Source of the DNA: Limnothrix sp. FACHB-406
Lineage (GTDB): Bacteria; Cyanobacteriota; Cyanobacteriia; CACIAM-69d
DNA: 64,000 bases
NCBI RefSeq assembly: GCF_014698235.1
Contig: NZ_JACJSP010000002.1
Coordinates: forward strand, 352,773 to 416,772
Reading direction: 5' to 3'
Part shown: positions 27,320 through 37,166 of the stretch, in pieces
Position numbering within the stretch: the first letter of the stretch is position 1
How the letters are laid out: each line of letters opens with the position of its first letter
Position numbers and translations under genes: made by a program
The notes under the pieces: generated by a model
Seen by the model: only the letters and a program-made list of their open reading frames with translations
Told to the model about the DNA's origin: nothing
Databases searched by the model: none

Positions 27320-29188
27320 CTAGCTTTGGGGCGATTGGCGCGATCGGGGCGATCGGCGCGGCTTGCTCAACTGTTCCACACTCAGCAGCGTCACCCCAAG
27401 GGTCACCAACCCAATGCCCAGCCATTGCCCCCCGGCCAGCGATTCTTGGATCAAAATCCAGGCCGCCAGGGCCGTCAAAGCATTGCCCGAGGCGCTGAGA
27501 ATGGCCGTCCAAGCGGCTCCCACCCGTTGCACCGCCAAGTTATTCAGCAGGTAGCCCCCCAAGGTCAACAGACCCAAAATGACTCCACCCAACAGCAGGC
27601 CGCCCCAAGTCCCCGGCAACACCTGCACCGTCACCGCCTCCGGCCGTGCAATGAGTCCAAAGCAAGCCAACACAAACACCCATAGGAAGGAAACCAGGGT
27701 GAACGGCACGGGATGCAAGGTTTTGGTTCCCCATTGCACCGTGAGTAGATAGCCTGCGAAGGCTGCGCCGGCCGCTAGCCCGCTGGAGAGGCCCACCCAG
27801 TTATCGCCTGCGGTCGGGCCCCCCTCGGGCAGGGCCAAGCCGCCCCCCAGCAGAATCAGGGCCGTGAGAAACAAGCGCAGGGCCGTGGGGCGATCGCCCA
27901 ATAGCCACCAGGACAGGGGCAGGGTAAAGACGGGGTAGAGAAAAAAGAGGGTGACCGCCAAGCCCGTCGGCAAATTCCCGATCGCCACATAGAGCAGCAC
28001 TTGGGACACAAACATGAAAAAGCCGTTCAGCAAGATCATTTGCCAAGACCGGCGATCGCGGCTTTGGCACAGGTGGCGAATTTCCTGCCAAGTGGCGGGA
28101 TAAAGCCAAGTGGCCAGCGCTGGAAACACCAGGACGATCGCCAGGGTGCGCAACAGCAAAATCAGCAGGGAATTGCCCAGTCCTGGCGCAATGATGCCGG
28201 GTAGGGTCACCACCCCTAACAGGGTTTCCGGAGCATTGCCCGTAAATAACAGCTTCAGGGCCACATTGAACAGGGCCAACAACAGGGCCGCCACCAGGGC
28301 CAACAGCCAGCCCGGTTGCCGCAGGGTCTGAGGATGGGGGACGGAGGGTTTCACGGCCACAAGGGGGGGAGGGAACAACACAGGAGCCGGATCGGACAAG
28401 GGGGCGATCGGGGAAGCAGGCCGATCGGGCGCGGTTGATTCAGGCTCAGGAACCCCAAGCTCAGACCCAAGGGAATCGGGTGCGAGAGCATTGGGCGCGA
28501 TCGAGGTTTCCCAACGAGCCATCACTTGCTTCAACAACAATTCCCCCTGCTGTTGTCGCCGGGCCAATCGGCTGAGTCGTTGGGCCAGCGCCTGTTCATA
28601 GGCCGCTAAGTCTTGATGGAGATGGGTGAAAACTTGGGCCAGGGTTTGATCCAGCGCCATCAATTGTCGCTCAATCGCGGTGCTACTGAGACGACCATGG
28701 ATCACCACGGGCGAGCCGATCGCCTCGCCGGAATCCCTGGGCCGCAATTCCTGAGCCAAGGCCTGAAACCGTTGGTCGATCGCCCTTTTCAGGTGGGATC
28801 CCATGTGTTGAGCCAGTTGTTTTGCCCACTGTTGGGCCCAAGCTTGGCTGGTGGGATCCAACAGAGATTGTCCCGGAGCGGGCTGTGCTCGCAGTTGTTG
28901 GCGATAGCGAGCTAGGCGATCGAGATCCAACAGTAATTGGGTTTTCTCGGCGCTCAGGCGATCGAGGTCTTGGGCAAGCTGGTCAAGTTGCGATCGCTGA
29001 AAAATTTGCAATTGCTCAATCACTGCCGACCAATCCGGTGCTGATTCTGGGGCGATCGGGGCCAGGCTCGATCGATCATCACGGGCATCTTTTGCCGCCG
29101 ACTCAGGGAGATGCGAATTGGAATCGAGGCCCATGGGGGCGATCGTGGGTTCTTCAATGGGCAATGTTGGTTGCTCCGATGGGCCCAT
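27320..29188 (-). CDS. EamA/DMT-family transporter with long N-terminal coiled coil
   Basis: 622 residues, about twice the usual 300 for this family. Residues 1-290 are soluble: an acidic start, heptad-rich helices (LDQLAQDLDRLSAEKTQLLL, RRQQQGELLLKQVM) and a Pro-rich linker. Residues 295-600 hold ten membrane helices with the duplicated EamA fold (LNGFFMFVSQVLLYVAIGNL, LTALAAWILIQESLAGGQWL). The family moves small metabolites; substrate unknown. The tail is Arg/Ser-rich. A start at Met19 is possible. The coiled-coil head may tether a partner or sense the cytoplasm. Confidence 0.82.
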   Translation of the reverse strand: MGPSEQPTLPIEEPTIAPMGLDSNSHLPESAAKDARDDRSSLAPIAPESAPDWSAVIEQLQIFQRSQLDQLAQDLDRLSAEKTQLLLDLDRLARYRQQLRAQPAPGQSLLDPTSQAWAQQWAKQLAQHMGSHLKRAIDQRFQALAQELRPRDSGEAIGSPVVIHGRLSSTAIERQLMALDQTLAQVFTHLHQDLAAYEQALAQRLSRLARRQQQGELLLKQVMARWETSIAPNALAPDSLGSELGVPEPESTAPDRPASPIAPLSDPAPVLFPPPLVAVKPSVPHPQTLRQPGWLLALVAALLLALFNVALKLLFTGNAPETLLGVVTLPGIIAPGLGNSLLILLLRTLAIVLVFPALATWLYPATWQEIRHLCQSRDRRSWQMILLNGFFMFVSQVLLYVAIGNLPTGLAVTLFFLYPVFTLPLSWWLLGDRPTALRLFLTALILLGGGLALPEGGPTAGDNWVGLSSGLAAGAAFAGYLLTVQWGTKTLHPVPFTLVSFLWVFVLACFGLIARPEAVTVQVLPGTWGGLLLGGVILGLLTLGGYLLNNLAVQRVGAAWTAILSASGNALTALAAWILIQESLAGGQWLGIGLVTLGVTLLSVEQLSKPRRSPRSRQSPQS

Positions 29189-29334
29189 GGAGATGGCTCA
29201 GGTCAGTGGCTCAGGTCAGTGGCTTTGCGGTTGAACAGCTCCGCATTTTGCGCCTCTAGCATTGCTCAATCATGATGGCTCAATCCTGGGCCAATTGGGC
29301 ATAGCCGCCTTGGGCCTGGCCCAGCGGGACAGCC

Positions 29335-30423
29335 TTAAGCGGGCCCGGTGGTGGCCGATGTTCCGAAATGTTGGAAGCTGGCCGATCGCCCGATCGGTTC
29401 GATCGCCCCTGAATCCACCACCCAGGCGATCGGCTGCTGGGTTAACGCCTCTGAAAACGCCTCAGGATCCGCCTCTGGAGCCACCATTTCCCCCACAATG
29501 GCCGCCGAACCGCCCAAGGACTGCACCAAATCAGCAGCCAAATCCGGCGGTAAACACAGCACCAATTCAAAATCTTCGCCCCCATAGAGCGTCCAATGGC
29601 GGGCCCGCGCCAGCCCCACCGCCGCCACCAACCCCGCCGGCATTGGTAGCCGATCGCCCCACAGTTTCGCCCGCAGGCCGCTGGCTTGGGCCAATTGCAC
29701 CACCGCATCGGCCAGCCCATCACTGGAGTCCATGGCAGCCAGGGGGCGATCGGCCAGCCTGGGGCGCAGTTGATTCAGTTGATCCAACTGAGCAATTACG
29801 TCCAAGCGGGGGGTTGGGTATTGGTGGGCCCGAATCCAGGTCGATCGCGCTGCGGCCGAAGGTTCCGCAGCCTCCGGGGGCCAGTCAGTCAACAGCAGGG
29901 CCAACCCCGCACGGGAAGCCCCATGTTCACCCGTCACGACGATCGCATCTCCCGGTTGGGCCGCGTGGCGCTGGAGGGATTGATCGGGCAAAACCGACCC
30001 GATCGCCGTGATCGCCACCGTGGCCACAGTCGATCGGGTCACATCACCCCCCACAATTGCCCCGCCAAATTGGGCTAAGCAATCGGCCATCCCCCCATAG
30101 AGAGACTCCACCCAGTCGATCGCACAATTCCCCGGCAGAGACAGCCCCACGGTGATTGCCCGAGGCGTTGCCCCCATGGCCGCCAAATCGGACAAATTGG
30201 CCGCCACCGCTCGCCACCCGATCGACCTCGGAGGGGTGGTGCGATCGCTAAAATGCACCCCGTCCACCAGCACATCAGTTGTGACCACGAGCGATCGACC
30301 CTCGGGCCAGTCCAACAGGGCCGCGTCATCACCCACCACCGAGCGATCGCAAAAGGTAAACAACCGCGCCAGTAACCCCGCTTCCCCCACATCCGCCAAC
30401 CGCAACGATTCCACCGCGTCCAT
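29335..30423 (-). CDS. thiL: Thiamine-monophosphate kinase
   Basis: 362 residues from ATG 30421-30423; the frame stays open to a TTG at 30459. It phosphorylates thiamine monophosphate to the cofactor thiamine diphosphate. Motifs of the PurM/ThiL superfamily: VVGDDAALLDWP, VTTDVLVDGVHF, NLSDLAAMGATPRA, IVGGDVTRS, and AMDSSDGLADAVVQLA, with the acidic Mg ligands. Preceded 147 bp upstream (29188-29335) by no gene that links to it in function, although its product is the cofactor of IlvB. Confidence 0.92.
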   Translation of the reverse strand: MDAVESLRLADVGEAGLLARLFTFCDRSVVGDDAALLDWPEGRSLVVTTDVLVDGVHFSDRTTPPRSIGWRAVAANLSDLAAMGATPRAITVGLSLPGNCAIDWVESLYGGMADCLAQFGGAIVGGDVTRSTVATVAITAIGSVLPDQSLQRHAAQPGDAIVVTGEHGASRAGLALLLTDWPPEAAEPSAAARSTWIRAHQYPTPRLDVIAQLDQLNQLRPRLADRPLAAMDSSDGLADAVVQLAQASGLRAKLWGDRLPMPAGLVAAVGLARARHWTLYGGEDFELVLCLPPDLAADLVQSLGGSAAIVGEMVAPEADPEAFSEALTQQPIAWVVDSGAIEPIGRSASFQHFGTSATTGPA

Positions 30424-30633
30424 AAGCTCTCGCACTGACTCCAAACGCACCCAACCCAAACATAATGACCCCGCAACCTAGGCAACCCAAGCAACCCAGC
30501 TAACCGGAATGGTTCCCAACGCCCAAAGCAAAGTCCCCCTTGGCATCCAGGCCAAGCGGGGACTCAATCCTCGGGGAGGGGTTCGCTGCAAGACAGGTTC
30601 TGGGCAAACGGCATCACTCAGAACCCGCCGCAC

Positions 30634-31815
30634 CTAACTGGGCTGCACCAGATTTTCCAACCCATCCACCACCGTTGCCTTCACCACCTGGTCACCGGGG
30701 CGAATCTTATCCAACACCGCCTTGGCATCGCTAATCGAGTAGCCAAATACCGCATAGCGACCATCCAGCAGGTTGGCCCCGGCGGGAGTCAGTTCCGGTT
30801 CAAACAGGAAGAAAAACACCTGAGACGAACCGCCATCGGGATCCGGTTCCGGTCGGGCCATGGCCAGGGCTCCATAGGACGAGAAGGGCAGCACGGGCAA
30901 ATCGCCATAGCGGCCCGCATCTTCGAGCGTGATGCCGTAGGTGGGTTCCTTGTCGCCGCTGGCCAGGATTTCTAGGGGAATGGCGCGATATTCGTTGTTT
31001 TTGGGATCAATGAAGCCTTCAGCGGGGCCAGCCGGATCGCCAAATTGCAACACGTAGGAATCTTCGGCACGGGTGAAGGGCAACCCGTCATAGAAGCCTC
31101 GCTGCACCAAGTCCACAAAGTTGCCGGCCGTGACGGGGGCGCTGTAGCCATCCACCACCACGGTGACGCTGCCTTTGCTGGTTTCAATCTCGATCGTGGC
31201 GCGGCCCTTCAGTTGGGGCAGGTTGGCATATTGAGCAGGCACTTCAAAGGGGAAACCCTGCACCATATCCGCTTCGATCGCCCCCACTGCGTCCAAAATC
31301 TCCCGGCGCAGTTCCCAAACCGTGGACTTATTTTTGGTTTCCACGGCGGCTTGGGCCTTGGCGATCGTCTCGCTAATCTGATCAAGCTTTTGGGCAGCGG
31401 CTTCCTGGCGATCGGGACGAACAGCCGCCAAAATCTGGTTGCGCTTGTAGGTCACCGTCCGATCGGCCGTTTTCAAGCTGGTGGCCACGGGACTCCAACG
31501 CTTAGCCCGCAAGGATCCGGCGATCGATTCCACCTCCGACTGCACCTTGCGAATCGGCACATTGTCGATCGGCAAGGAATAGCGCAGCAGGGCCTTGCCG
31601 TCAGTGATGGCATTCCCGGCCGGCAGTGCTGCCCAAGCGGGAGCCGCCCCGATCGTCCACAGCACCATCACCAGGCTCAGGGCGATCGCCCAACCGCCCA
31701 TCCACCCTTGCTCCCGTCGTTGCAGTTGTCGATCGACCACCGCTGTCCAGGTTTCGATCGTCTTCGCCCACCCGGAGCGGGTTTGCCCTGCCTTAAGTCG
31801 CCTTGGAATAGCCAT
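30634..31815 (-). CDS. Cyclophilin-type peptidyl-prolyl isomerase, CYP38/TLP40-like
   Basis: 393 residues from ATG 31813-31815. A Tat- or Sec-like signal region (about 40-62, ALSLVMVLWTIGAAPAWA) directs it to the thylakoid lumen or periplasm. A helical bundle (about 75-190, the PsbQ-like part of CYP38) precedes the cyclophilin domain (about 205-390: ATIEIETSKGSVTVVVDGYS, VTAGNFVDLVQRGFYDGLPF). Plant CYP38 and its cyanobacterial counterparts help photosystem II assembly. Active-site residues are degenerate in that group, so true isomerase activity is doubtful. Diverges from efp. Confidence 0.88.
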   Translation of the reverse strand: MAIPRRLKAGQTRSGWAKTIETWTAVVDRQLQRREQGWMGGWAIALSLVMVLWTIGAAPAWAALPAGNAITDGKALLRYSLPIDNVPIRKVQSEVESIAGSLRAKRWSPVATSLKTADRTVTYKRNQILAAVRPDRQEAAAQKLDQISETIAKAQAAVETKNKSTVWELRREILDAVGAIEADMVQGFPFEVPAQYANLPQLKGRATIEIETSKGSVTVVVDGYSAPVTAGNFVDLVQRGFYDGLPFTRAEDSYVLQFGDPAGPAEGFIDPKNNEYRAIPLEILASGDKEPTYGITLEDAGRYGDLPVLPFSSYGALAMARPEPDPDGGSSQVFFFLFEPELTPAGANLLDGRYAVFGYSISDAKAVLDKIRPGDQVVKATVVDGLENLVQPS

Positions 31816-32167
31816 GATCGAAGATAAATCGAGGTCAATCGAAGTGAATAAAAAATATGGCTGCTTGACGGCTGGCTGACGGCTGGCTGACCACTGGCTA
31901 CACCGGCAATTGCGCCAGCCCACCCGCAAGCCAGCCCCCAGGACTCGCAAGGAAGCCCTAAACCCTAGCCCGCAAGCCCTCAAACCATCGCAACAGCCCC
32001 AGCGCGATCGCCCGTTTCCATGGGCGCATCGGGAGACTGCCAATCTTCCAATCTTGCCATAGCCCGGTCGATTCCAGATTCCTAGGCCCAATACCCAACG
32101 GCCCCAAAAAGCGGTAGAGTGTATCCCGTCCTATGCCCGCCTGCGGTGCTTTGTAAACCAGCTTCCG
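31816..32167. other. Divergent promoter region with CTGACGG repeats
   Basis: 352 bases between the cyclophilin gene and efp. At about 31866-31902, GACGGCTGGCT recurs two to three times head to tail. No gene is seen. Confidence 0.45.
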
Positions 32168-32728
32168 ATGATTTCCAGTAACGATTTCCGCCCCGGTGTC
32201 ACGATCGAGCTAGACAATGGTGTCTGGCGAGTTGTTGAGTTTTTGCACGTCAAACCCGGCAAAGGCGCAGCGTTTGTTCGCACGAAGCTGAAAAACGTGC
32301 AGACCGGTAGCGTGGTTGAGCGCACCTTCCGCGCAGGGGAAACGGTTCCACAAGCGACCCTGGAAAAAAGCGACATGCAGCACACCTACATGGACGGTGA
32401 GCAGTATGTGTTCATGGACATGAAGACCTACGAGGAAATGAACATTTCCGCTGCCCAAATTGGCGATCGGGTCAAATACCTGAAAGAAGGGATGGAAGCC
32501 CAGGTGGTGACCTGGAACGGCAAGGTGATTGAAGTGGACTTGCCCAACACCGTGGTTCTGGAAGTGGTGGAAACGGATCCCGGCGTGAAGGGCGACACCG
32601 CCACCGGGGGCCAAAAGCCCGCCAAACTGGAAACCGGCGCAACGGTCATGGTTCCCCTGTTCATTTCCGTGGGCGAAAAATTGCGGATTGACACCCGCGA
32701 AGACAAGTACCTTGGCCGCGAAAATTAA
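32168..32728 (+). CDS. efp: Translation elongation factor P
   Basis: 186 residues, normal length. It enters the ribosome E site to relieve stalling at polyproline; this matters here because several proteins in the window carry proline runs. The three beta-barrel domains are complete: KOW-like N-domain with the loop KPGKGAAF, in which Lys32 is the tip residue that is modified in many species, then the OB domains ([35 protein letters not shown]). Gene order efp-accB is common in cyanobacteria. No epmA or epmB gene is in the window. Confidence 0.96.
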   Translation: MISSNDFRPGVTIELDNGVWRVVEFLHVKPGKGAAFVRTKLKNVQTGSVVERTFRAGETVPQATLEKSDMQHTYMDGEQYVFMDMKTYEEMNISAAQIGDRVKYLKEGMEAQVVTWNGKVIEVDLPNTVVLEVVETDPGVKGDTATGGQKPAKLETGATVMVPLFISVGEKLRIDTREDKYLGREN

Positions 32729-32740
32729 TTTCCTTCTGAA

Positions 32741-32787
32741 GCTCCTGGCGATTGGGCCCTGGAACGCCACGACCGATCGCCAGGGGC
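32741..32787. other. Hairpin after efp
   Basis: GCTCCTGGCGAT (32741-32752) pairs with ATCGCCAGGGGC (32776-32787) over 12 positions with one G-T, enclosing 23 bases. There is no T run, so it may only slow transcription. It sits in the 323-bp gap between efp and accB, which is otherwise empty. Confidence 0.4.
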
Positions 32788-33051
32788 TAGGCAATTAGTG
32801 TTACAACCGATACTGAATCAGCCCCTACCCTTGGTCTGGGCAACCCTTGGGAATCTCCAAGCGATCGTCCTCAGACCAGGCAGCTCTCTAAACTAAATCC
32901 TGACTAAATCCTGCATTTTGCATTGCCTTGGTTTGCATTGCTTTAGATTGCCTCTTTTTCAACTCGGAGCCTGGGCCCAAGGCCCCATGGACGGCTCTTT
33001 TTTGAATCCCTTTAACGCTTTAACATTCTGCGATTAGGAGCGAGACGACCC

Positions 33052-33549
33052 GTGCCGCTGGACTTTGACGAATTGCGGGAACTGCTGCTGGTTCTGAACC
33101 AGACGGATATTGCCGAAGTGACGCTCAAGCAAGGTGACTATGAGCTGACCGTGCGAAAGGCAGTGGCGGCGGCAGCAGCAGGCACGGCGATCGCCCCGGT
33201 GGCCATGGCAGCGGCCCCGATCGCCCCGGTCGCGGCCCCGGTGACCACGGCCGCCCCTCTGGAGCCAGCAGCGCCGCCCGCCTCGCCACCGCCCCTCAAC
33301 GATCCCAAACTGCTGGAAATCAAGTCCCCGATGGTGGGCACGTTTTACCGGGCCCCGGCCCCCGGCGAGCCGCCCTTTGTGCAACCGGGCGATCGAATCA
33401 CTTCGGGGCAAACGGTTTGCATCATCGAAGCCATGAAGCTGATGAACGAGCTAGAGGCCGAAATCAGCGGTGAAGTGGTGGAAATTTTGGTGGAAAATGC
33501 CCAACCCGTCGAATTCGATCAAGTTCTGATGCGGGTGCGGCCCGCCTAA
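33052..33549 (+). CDS. accB: Biotin carboxyl carrier protein of acetyl-CoA carboxylase
   Basis: 165 residues starting with GTG, AGGAG eleven bases upstream. It carries biotin between biotin carboxylase and carboxyltransferase in the first step of fatty-acid synthesis. The N-terminal part (1-35) is followed by a flexible Ala/Pro linker (about 37-82), then the biotinyl domain with EAMKLMNE; Lys129 is the biotinylated residue. The thumb loop ([17 protein letters not shown]) marks the bacterial AccB type. Confidence 0.96.
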   Translation: MPLDFDELRELLLVLNQTDIAEVTLKQGDYELTVRKAVAAAAAGTAIAPVAMAAAPIAPVAAPVTTAAPLEPAAPPASPPPLNDPKLLEIKSPMVGTFYRAPAPGEPPFVQPGDRITSGQTVCIIEAMKLMNELEAEISGEVVEILVENAQPVEFDQVLMRVRPA

Positions 33550-33571
33550 ATCACCTGCCCCCATCAAGCGC

Positions 33572-33913
33572 ATGGATAGCGAACCCAGCAACCCCAATTT
33601 TCCGGCCGATGACTCCTCCAGCGGCAACCTGCGATCGAGCCTCACGGAATCGATCGACCTAGCCGAATGGGATTGGCTGAAGCCCCACATCGGCCGCGAT
33701 GCCGTCATTGTGGTTACGCCAGATTTGGACTTGGCCGAAGTGGGCGAGGCCCTGGCCAGCGACAACACCGCCGTCGTGCAGCGCTGGATTGATGAACAGG
33801 CGATCACAAAACCCACCCAAGCCGAACTTGCCGAGTGGGATCGATCGGGCGATGTTCGTTTTCAGGCCATGATTGTTGCGCCCTTTGTGCTGGTCAAGCT
33901 GATCACTGGCTAG
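33572..33913 (+). CDS. DUF2288 family protein
   Basis: 113 residues. After a 20-residue variable start, LRSSLTESIDLAEWDWLKPH, RDAVIVVTPDLDLAEVG, QRWIDEQAITKPT and FQAMIVAPFVLVK match DUF2288, a small family found in cyanobacteria and some proteobacteria. No function is known. It follows accB by 22 bp and is probably cotranscribed with it. Confidence 0.85.
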   Translation: MDSEPSNPNFPADDSSSGNLRSSLTESIDLAEWDWLKPHIGRDAVIVVTPDLDLAEVGEALASDNTAVVQRWIDEQAITKPTQAELAEWDRSGDVRFQAMIVAPFVLVKLITG

Positions 33914-33956
33914 GTTCGCTTCCCAAGATCAGGATTACACTAACCTAAGAGTGATT

Positions 33957-33977
33957 GATGCTTGAACACAAAGCATC
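33957..33977. other. Small hairpin upstream of the orphan gene
   Basis: GATGCTT and AAGCATC (33957-33963 and 33971-33977) form a seven-base stem with a seven-base loop in the 107-bp gap before the next gene. It could be an operator or a weak transcript end. Confidence 0.35.
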
Positions 33978-34020
33978 ATAGCTGTATCTATGGGACACAA
34001 AATCTAAGGGATAAAAGCCC

Positions 34021-35229
34021 ATGATTCCTGGCTGGACAGTTGCCCGCGCAATCCCCACTGAAATCCTAGTTGGCTTAGTGGCTGGACAGTACAAACTCTA
34101 TGGTGGCGTAATTCGTTGGGCTGCTGGAACAGGACAAGGAGGTCAAATTGTTCGGCATCTAATCCCCATCAGTTCTGATCTTTTTGGCGCTATTCCAGGA
34201 CTCAGTTTTGTACCGGGAATCATCGCGAATGTCCAACTGCATGACCTACAAAAATTAACAGAAGCAAATACTCAGCAACTCCTCCAACTCTCAGGGCAAA
34301 TTAGCGTCCTGTCTCAATCGACTCAGCAAATTTTGCAAATGGCAACCGGAGCAGCAGTCTTTTCCGGATTGGGCCTGGCCGTGAGTTCGATTGGTTTTTT
34401 GGCAATGAACCACAAGCTCAGCAAAATTGATAGTCGGCTCAAGGAAATTCAGCAAGAAGTGCAGGCGATCAAATCGTTTCTTGAAAGTAGTGAACGAGCC
34501 AAACTTTTCGCCGCTTTAAATGCCTTACTGAAAATTGATGAGCGTACCGATTCAGCCCATCGCCACACCATTTTGCATCAATCGCGGAATGTCTTGGCGG
34601 AGATTCACATGCGCTATCGGGAACTCTTAGCGGAGTCCCAGGCACTGAAAGTTACGATCGCCCATGAGGAATATTTTTCTCTCACTGCTTTAGCGCAAAT
34701 CCGCTGCACCGCAGAGCTAGGAATGCTAGACATTGCTCGTAAGGAAGCACAGGAAGTCAATGAACTCTGGCAAGCACAAGCCCGCCGCATCGCTAAGGAC
34801 ATTCTGATTGGTGAATACCCCGAGCGATTCCTAGCTACGGATTTTGCGGATACGGTTCCTGTGACGGAATTAGCCCAGTGGATGGACTTTATTCAGCCCG
34901 AACAACGGGGATTAGGTTGGGTAGATGAGCTGCGATTGAAGATGAATGAAACCTGGTACGCCCGAGGCTGGCTCCCGAATCTGGGCAACTTGGGATCGGG
35001 CCTCAGCCGAAATGCGGGGCTAGGGCTTGACCAGGAAAAGCAAGTGGTGATCCCAACTCTGCGAAAGCTACTGGCTCGGAGCGCAGTCTTTGAAGGTTAT
35101 GTCGCCCAATACAAGTTGTTGGAAGACCAACAGCTAACTCCCTCGGCCCTGGAAGCCAAATTGTTAAGCTTGCCAGAGTCGTCAGTAATCAAGGGTTATA
35201 TCGTTTTGGAGCCAGAGCCAGCGACTTAG
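34021..35229 (+). CDS. Hypothetical protein with coiled coil and one hydrophobic helix, possible pore former
   Basis: 402 residues; I do not recognise a named family. The N-terminus GLVAGQYKLYGGVIRWAAGT is followed by a Gln-rich amphipathic helix (about 78-110), a Gly/Ala hydrophobic hairpin-like segment (AAVFSGLGLAVSSIGFLAM, about 112-132) and coiled coil (SKIDSRLKEIQQEVQAIKSF). The rest is soluble and helical. Amphipathic helix, Gly-rich membrane segment and coiled coil recall alpha-helical pore-forming proteins, but this is inference only. GC content looks lower than in accB and codons are more mixed, which suggests an acquired gene. Confidence 0.7.
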   Translation: MIPGWTVARAIPTEILVGLVAGQYKLYGGVIRWAAGTGQGGQIVRHLIPISSDLFGAIPGLSFVPGIIANVQLHDLQKLTEANTQQLLQLSGQISVLSQSTQQILQMATGAAVFSGLGLAVSSIGFLAMNHKLSKIDSRLKEIQQEVQAIKSFLESSERAKLFAALNALLKIDERTDSAHRHTILHQSRNVLAEIHMRYRELLAESQALKVTIAHEEYFSLTALAQIRCTAELGMLDIARKEAQEVNELWQAQARRIAKDILIGEYPERFLATDFADTVPVTELAQWMDFIQPEQRGLGWVDELRLKMNETWYARGWLPNLGNLGSGLSRNAGLGLDQEKQVVIPTLRKLLARSAVFEGYVAQYKLLEDQQLTPSALEAKLLSLPESSVIKGYIVLEPEPAT

Positions 35230-35492
35230 GAAGTCTTGACTGAAGGCCTTTTTCTGACCTAGCCAATCGCTCAGTCGTGGCGGATTGGCTTGAATTTTCC
35301 ATGCCCCACACCTCTCTCGAAACCCTACAAAACCCAGCGGAAAACCGGGGTATACTAGGATCGCCCCGCAGCTATCTCGATCGACTCGCCGATCAACGAT
35401 TCAGATCCATGACTTAGATCCATGATTCAGATCAACGATCATGAGGCGATCGGGCGCTTGGGGATCCAGCCTCGCTCCTAGGTTCTCCACCC

Positions 35493-35930
35493 GTGGAACT
35501 GTCATCCAAAAGCGAATATGCCCTTCTGGCCCTGTTGCAACTCGCCGATCGCTACCAAGACGACGAGCCGTTGCAAATCCGCCAAATTGCTGCCGATCAG
35601 GATATTCCCGATCGCTACCTTGAGCAACTCTTAGCCACCCTGCGCCGAGGCGGTTTGGTCAAAAGCCAACGCGGGGCCAAAGGCGGCTATCTGCTGGCGC
35701 GATCGCCCTGGACGATCTCGCTGCTGGATGTGCTGCGATGTTTAGAAGGAGCCGATGCCAACATTGCCAACGACGGTGGGCGCGATCGCCCGCTCGAAAG
35801 CGCCATTATTTACGAGATTTGGGTTGAAGTGGATCAAGCCGCCAACGACGTGCTGCAACGCTACACCCTCCAGGATCTCAAGGATCGTCGAGATGCCCGC
35901 AAGCAACTTGACCTGATGTATTACATCTAG
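35493..35930 (+). CDS. Rrf2-family transcriptional regulator (CymR-like)
   Basis: 145 residues from a GTG. The winged helix is clear: MELSSKSEYALLALLQLADR, IRQIAADQDIPDRYLEQLLA, and the wing VKSQRGAKGGYLLARSP. The three Cys that bind [2Fe-2S] in IscR/NsrR are missing, which points to the cluster-free CymR group. CymR of firmicutes represses cysteine genes together with CysK. Here the next gene, 227 bp downstream on the same strand, is a cysteine synthase, so control of cysK is a reasonable inference. Confidence 0.9.
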   Translation: MELSSKSEYALLALLQLADRYQDDEPLQIRQIAADQDIPDRYLEQLLATLRRGGLVKSQRGAKGGYLLARSPWTISLLDVLRCLEGADANIANDGGRDRPLESAIIYEIWVEVDQAANDVLQRYTLQDLKDRRDARKQLDLMYYI

Positions 35931-36157
35931 GCTCTGGGGATCATGGCTGCCCAGGGGCAATCAAGAGCACTGAAAAAATCCTTAGAAGGCTCGGGATATT
36001 TTGGGTTGCTTGCGGTTGCTTGATTTTTGCTGAATGGCTGGCTGAATGGCCGGATGATTCGACTGATCTACTCACTGCCCAATGCTTCGTTGTTCGATCC
36101 GACCCGTGCCATAGGGGCGATCGACCCCCTCAGACCTGACGAGAGAGTTCCAGCCAG

Positions 36158-37123
36158 ATGCCCATGAACGTCGCCAACAACATCACCGAACTGATTGGCC
36201 GCACTCCCCTAGTTCGGCTTAACCGCCTGCCCCAAGCGGAAGGCTGCCTGGCCGAAGTGCTGGTCAAGCTGGAAAGCATGAACCCTTCCGCTTCGGTGAA
36301 AGACCGGATCGGCATCAATATGATCGAAGCCGCCGAACAGGCCGGCACGATCATTCCGGGTAAGACCGTTTTGGTGGAACCCACCTCTGGAAACACGGGG
36401 ATTGCCCTGGCCATGGCCGCCGCTGCCAAGGGCTATCAACTGATCTTGACCATGCCGGAAACCATGAGCGCCGAGCGGCGGGCCATGCTGCGAGCCTACG
36501 GGGCACAGTTGGAACTCACGCCGGGCATTGAAGGGATGGGCGGTTGCATTCGGCGGGCCCAGGACATTGCCAACACGGTTCCCAATGCCTATATGTTGCA
36601 GCAGTTCCGCAACCCGGCAAATCCAGATATTCACCGCCGCACCACCGCTGAGGAAATTTGGACAGATACGGACGGCAAGATTGATTTCTTGATTTCCGGT
36701 GTGGGCACGGGCGGCACGATTACGGGCGTGGCGGAAGTGATTAAGCAGCGAAAACCGGAATTTCAGGCGATCGCCGTGGAGCCGGCCAATAGTCCGGTGC
36801 TGTCTGGCGGGCAACCGGGGCCCCACCGGATCCAGGGGATCGGCGCGGGGTTTGTGCCCGAGGTGCTGAAGGTGGATCTGATTGATGAAGTGATTACGGT
36901 GACGGATGACGAGGCGATCGCCTATGGTCGTCGGCTGGCGCGGGAAGAGGGCTTGCTGTCGGGGATTTCTTCGGGAGCAGCGATTTATGCGGCGATTCAG
37001 GTGGGTCGCCGCCCGGAAAATGCAGGCAAGTTGATTGTGGCGATTCAGCCCAGCTTTGGGGAGCGCTACCTGAGCACGCCGTTGTTCCAAGACGCGGAGC
37101 CGGTTACGAATATTCCGTTGTAG
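36158..37123 (+). CDS. cysK: Cysteine synthase A (O-acetylserine sulfhydrylase)
   Basis: 321 residues; ATG 36164 two codons later is an alternative. It makes cysteine from O-acetylserine and sulfide with PLP. Lys48 in [11 protein letters not shown] is the Schiff-base lysine; [10 protein letters not shown] binds the substrate carboxylate; GTGGTITG and SGISSGAA hold the PLP phosphate and ring nitrogen. Length and motifs fit CysK rather than CysM, though the two are hard to part. Ends with a palindromic repeat that could terminate it. Convergent with ald. Confidence 0.93.
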   Translation: MPMNVANNITELIGRTPLVRLNRLPQAEGCLAEVLVKLESMNPSASVKDRIGINMIEAAEQAGTIIPGKTVLVEPTSGNTGIALAMAAAAKGYQLILTMPETMSAERRAMLRAYGAQLELTPGIEGMGGCIRRAQDIANTVPNAYMLQQFRNPANPDIHRRTTAEEIWTDTDGKIDFLISGVGTGGTITGVAEVIKQRKPEFQAIAVEPANSPVLSGGQPGPHRIQGIGAGFVPEVLKVDLIDEVITVTDDEAIAYGRRLAREEGLLSGISSGAAIYAAIQVGRRPENAGKLIVAIQPSFGERYLSTPLFQDAEPVTNIPL

Positions 37124-37133
37124 TGAGGATTAA

Positions 37134-37166
37134 TCCGGGTAGGGGCGTACCGCTGTACGCCCCTAC
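37134..37166. repeat. Dispersed hairpin repeat between cysK and ald
   Basis: TCCGGGT is followed by the perfect inverted repeat GTAGGGGCGTAC-CGCT-GTACGCCCCTAC (37139-37166). A close copy with the same TCCGGGT prefix lies at 46891-46921. As it sits between two convergent genes it may end transcripts from both sides, but no T run follows. Confidence 0.65.

Noticed and set aside
29189..30633. TPP riboswitch near thiL
   Set aside because: No sequence resembling the conserved THI-box core is seen on either strand around thiL.
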